Positions 4,406 to 5,319 of a stretch of 5,319 bases of DNA are shown one piece after another. Every line of letters begins with the position of its first letter. The stretch's first letter is position 1. The translations under genes were made by a program, and so were the position numbers. Origin of the DNA: Deltaproteobacteria bacterium (GTDB lineage: Bacteria; Desulfobacterota; Desulfarculia; Adiutricales; Adiutricaceae); the NCBI GenBank assembly GCA_031269135.1, contig JAISZP010000034.1:1-5319 (forward strand), written 5' to 3'. The notes below the pieces were generated by a model. It had not been told where the DNA came from and searched no databases. It was given only the letters and a program-made list of their open reading frames with translations.

Positions 4406-5319
4406 ATGACCATATCTTTCTTATTAAAAGTCATCATCGCCATTTTTGCCTTGGCGTTAGGTTATTGTTTGGGTTCATGGTGGAAAAAACGTTTTTTCAT
4501 TAACACGATCGGCGAAATAAAGTCGTATAAAGACAAATTAATCAACGAAGCGCAAAGAGAAACCGCGAATATAAAAAGAGAGGCTCATCTACAAGGTCAA
4601 GACCTCATCTTCAAGATGAAGAACGAGTTTGAAAGAGAGCTTACCGAACATCGACAGGAGCAAAAAAAGCTCGAAGATCGTCTGAATCAAAAAGAAGAAA
4701 ATTTCGAACGTCGCTCGGAAACTTTGGCTCAGCGGGAAGCCGACGCGGTCCGCAAAGAATTGGAGCTGGTCAAAAAGGAAAAGGACAATCTCTCCCGCAC
4801 CGAAGAGATAGAGGCGTTGATCAAGGAGCAACAAGCGACCTTGGAAAAGATCGCTCAGATGACCTCTGCCGAAGCCAAAGAACTGCTGCTCAAAAACACC
4901 GAAGAGCAGACCCGCCACGAGTGCGGCCGACTGATTCGCCGGATAGAAGCTGAAACAAGGGAGATATCGGACAAAAAATCCAAGGAGATCTTGTCGCTGG
5001 CCGTCAAGCGTTACGCGAGCGACTATGTGGCCGAGCATACCATATCGGTGGTGAATCTGCCCAACGAGGAGATGAAAGGCCGCATAATCGGCCGGGAAGG
5101 CCGCAACATAAGGGCGATTGAGGCGACCACAGGGGTCGATCTGATAATCGACGACACTCCCGAGGCGGTCATACTTTCCAGCTTTTCGCCGATACGCCGT
5201 GAGATCGCCAGGCAAAGCATAGAAAAACTCATAATCGACGGGCGCATTCACCCTGCTCGAATCGAAGAAGTAGTGGCCAAAGTCAGCGAAGAGATGGAGC
5301 AGTCTTTCAAAGAAATTGG
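4406..5319 (+). CDS. rny: Ribonuclease Y, 5' part (runs off the window)
   Basis: RNase Y is a membrane-anchored endonuclease that begins mRNA decay. The visible 304 residues (the family is about 500-530) show the expected order. One N-terminal membrane helix lies at about 4-24 ([16 protein letters not shown]), followed by the basic anchor WWKKR. A long charged coiled coil runs from about 35 to 205. A KH RNA-binding domain follows, with [17 protein letters not shown]; its GxxG loop is GREG at 229-232. [14 protein letters not shown] and [16 protein letters not shown], both hallmarks of this family, come next. The catalytic HD domain lies beyond the window edge and cannot be checked. The ATG start is supported by CTGGAG (4395-4400), five bases upstream, and by the membrane segment beginning directly after it. 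The gene lies 123 bases after zapA. The reading frame is intact to the last base. Confidence 0.96.
   Translation, partial: MTISFLLKVIIAIFALALGYCLGSWWKKRFFINTIGEIKSYKDKLINEAQRETANIKREAHLQGQDLIFKMKNEFERELTEHRQEQKKLEDRLNQKEENFERRSETLAQREADAVRKELELVKKEKDNLSRTEEIEALIKEQQATLEKIAQMTSAEAKELLLKNTEEQTRHECGRLIRRIEAETREISDKKSKEILSLAVKRYASDYVAEHTISVVNLPNEEMKGRIIGREGRNIRAIEATTGVDLIIDDTPEAVILSSFSPIRREIARQSIEKLIIDGRIHPARIEEVVAKVSEEMEQSFKEI

Noticed and set aside
4589..5251. Minus-strand open frame opposite rny, 220 codons.
   Set aside because: It is a shadow of the RNase Y coiled-coil and KH coding sequence, with no family resemblance.

Overview
The window reads as a bacterial chromosome segment, most likely from a Desulfobacterota (former Deltaproteobacteria) lineage. 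The basis is a bS6-bS18-bL9 ribosomal operon plus a ZapB-like / ZapA / RNase Y cluster, a gene company I associate with that group. This placement is inferred from protein flavour and gene order, not from a search. All supported genes are on the + strand.

Positions 1-1536 hold the ribosomal operon rpsF-rpsR-rplI. The genes are tightly packed and each has a clear Shine-Dalgarno (SD) site. Both bS6 and bL9 carry long acidic, low-complexity C-terminal tails beyond the normal domain. The bS6 tail ends in six copies of a five-residue QSSEE-type repeat, encoded by a 15-bp tandem repeat. After rplI comes a 146-bp gap with strong, partly mutually exclusive hairpins. Then comes a GTG-started gene (1683-2801) for a protein with a GAF-like N-terminal region and a GGDEF-like C-terminal region whose active-site motif is destroyed.

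Positions 2802-3540 are a long non-coding, increasingly AT-rich stretch. It holds a convincing intrinsic terminator (2921-2951), a candidate sigma70 promoter followed by two small hairpins (about 3085-3183), four imperfect 21-bp tandem repeats (3249-3332), and an operator-like inverted repeat (3444-3462). I see no well-supported gene there.

Positions 3541-5319 hold a small coiled-coil protein resembling ZapB, then ZapA, then the 5' part of rny (RNase Y), which runs off the window. A consensus-quality promoter (TTGAGC-17-TATAAT) lies over the end of the zapB-like gene. A 9-bp inverted repeat sits on its predicted start point, so zapA and rny probably have their own regulated transcription. A hairpin with a T-rich tail lies between zapA and rny.

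Functionally the window joins three themes: 30S/50S ribosome assembly, a probable non-catalytic signalling protein, and divisome assembly (FtsZ-ring accessory proteins) next to the membrane-anchored mRNA decay endonuclease. No mobile element, CRISPR array, tRNA or rRNA was seen. Nothing here amounts to a clearly new system. The most unusual items are the acidic ribosomal tails, the degenerate GGDEF protein behind rplI, and the repeat-bearing intergenic region before zapB.
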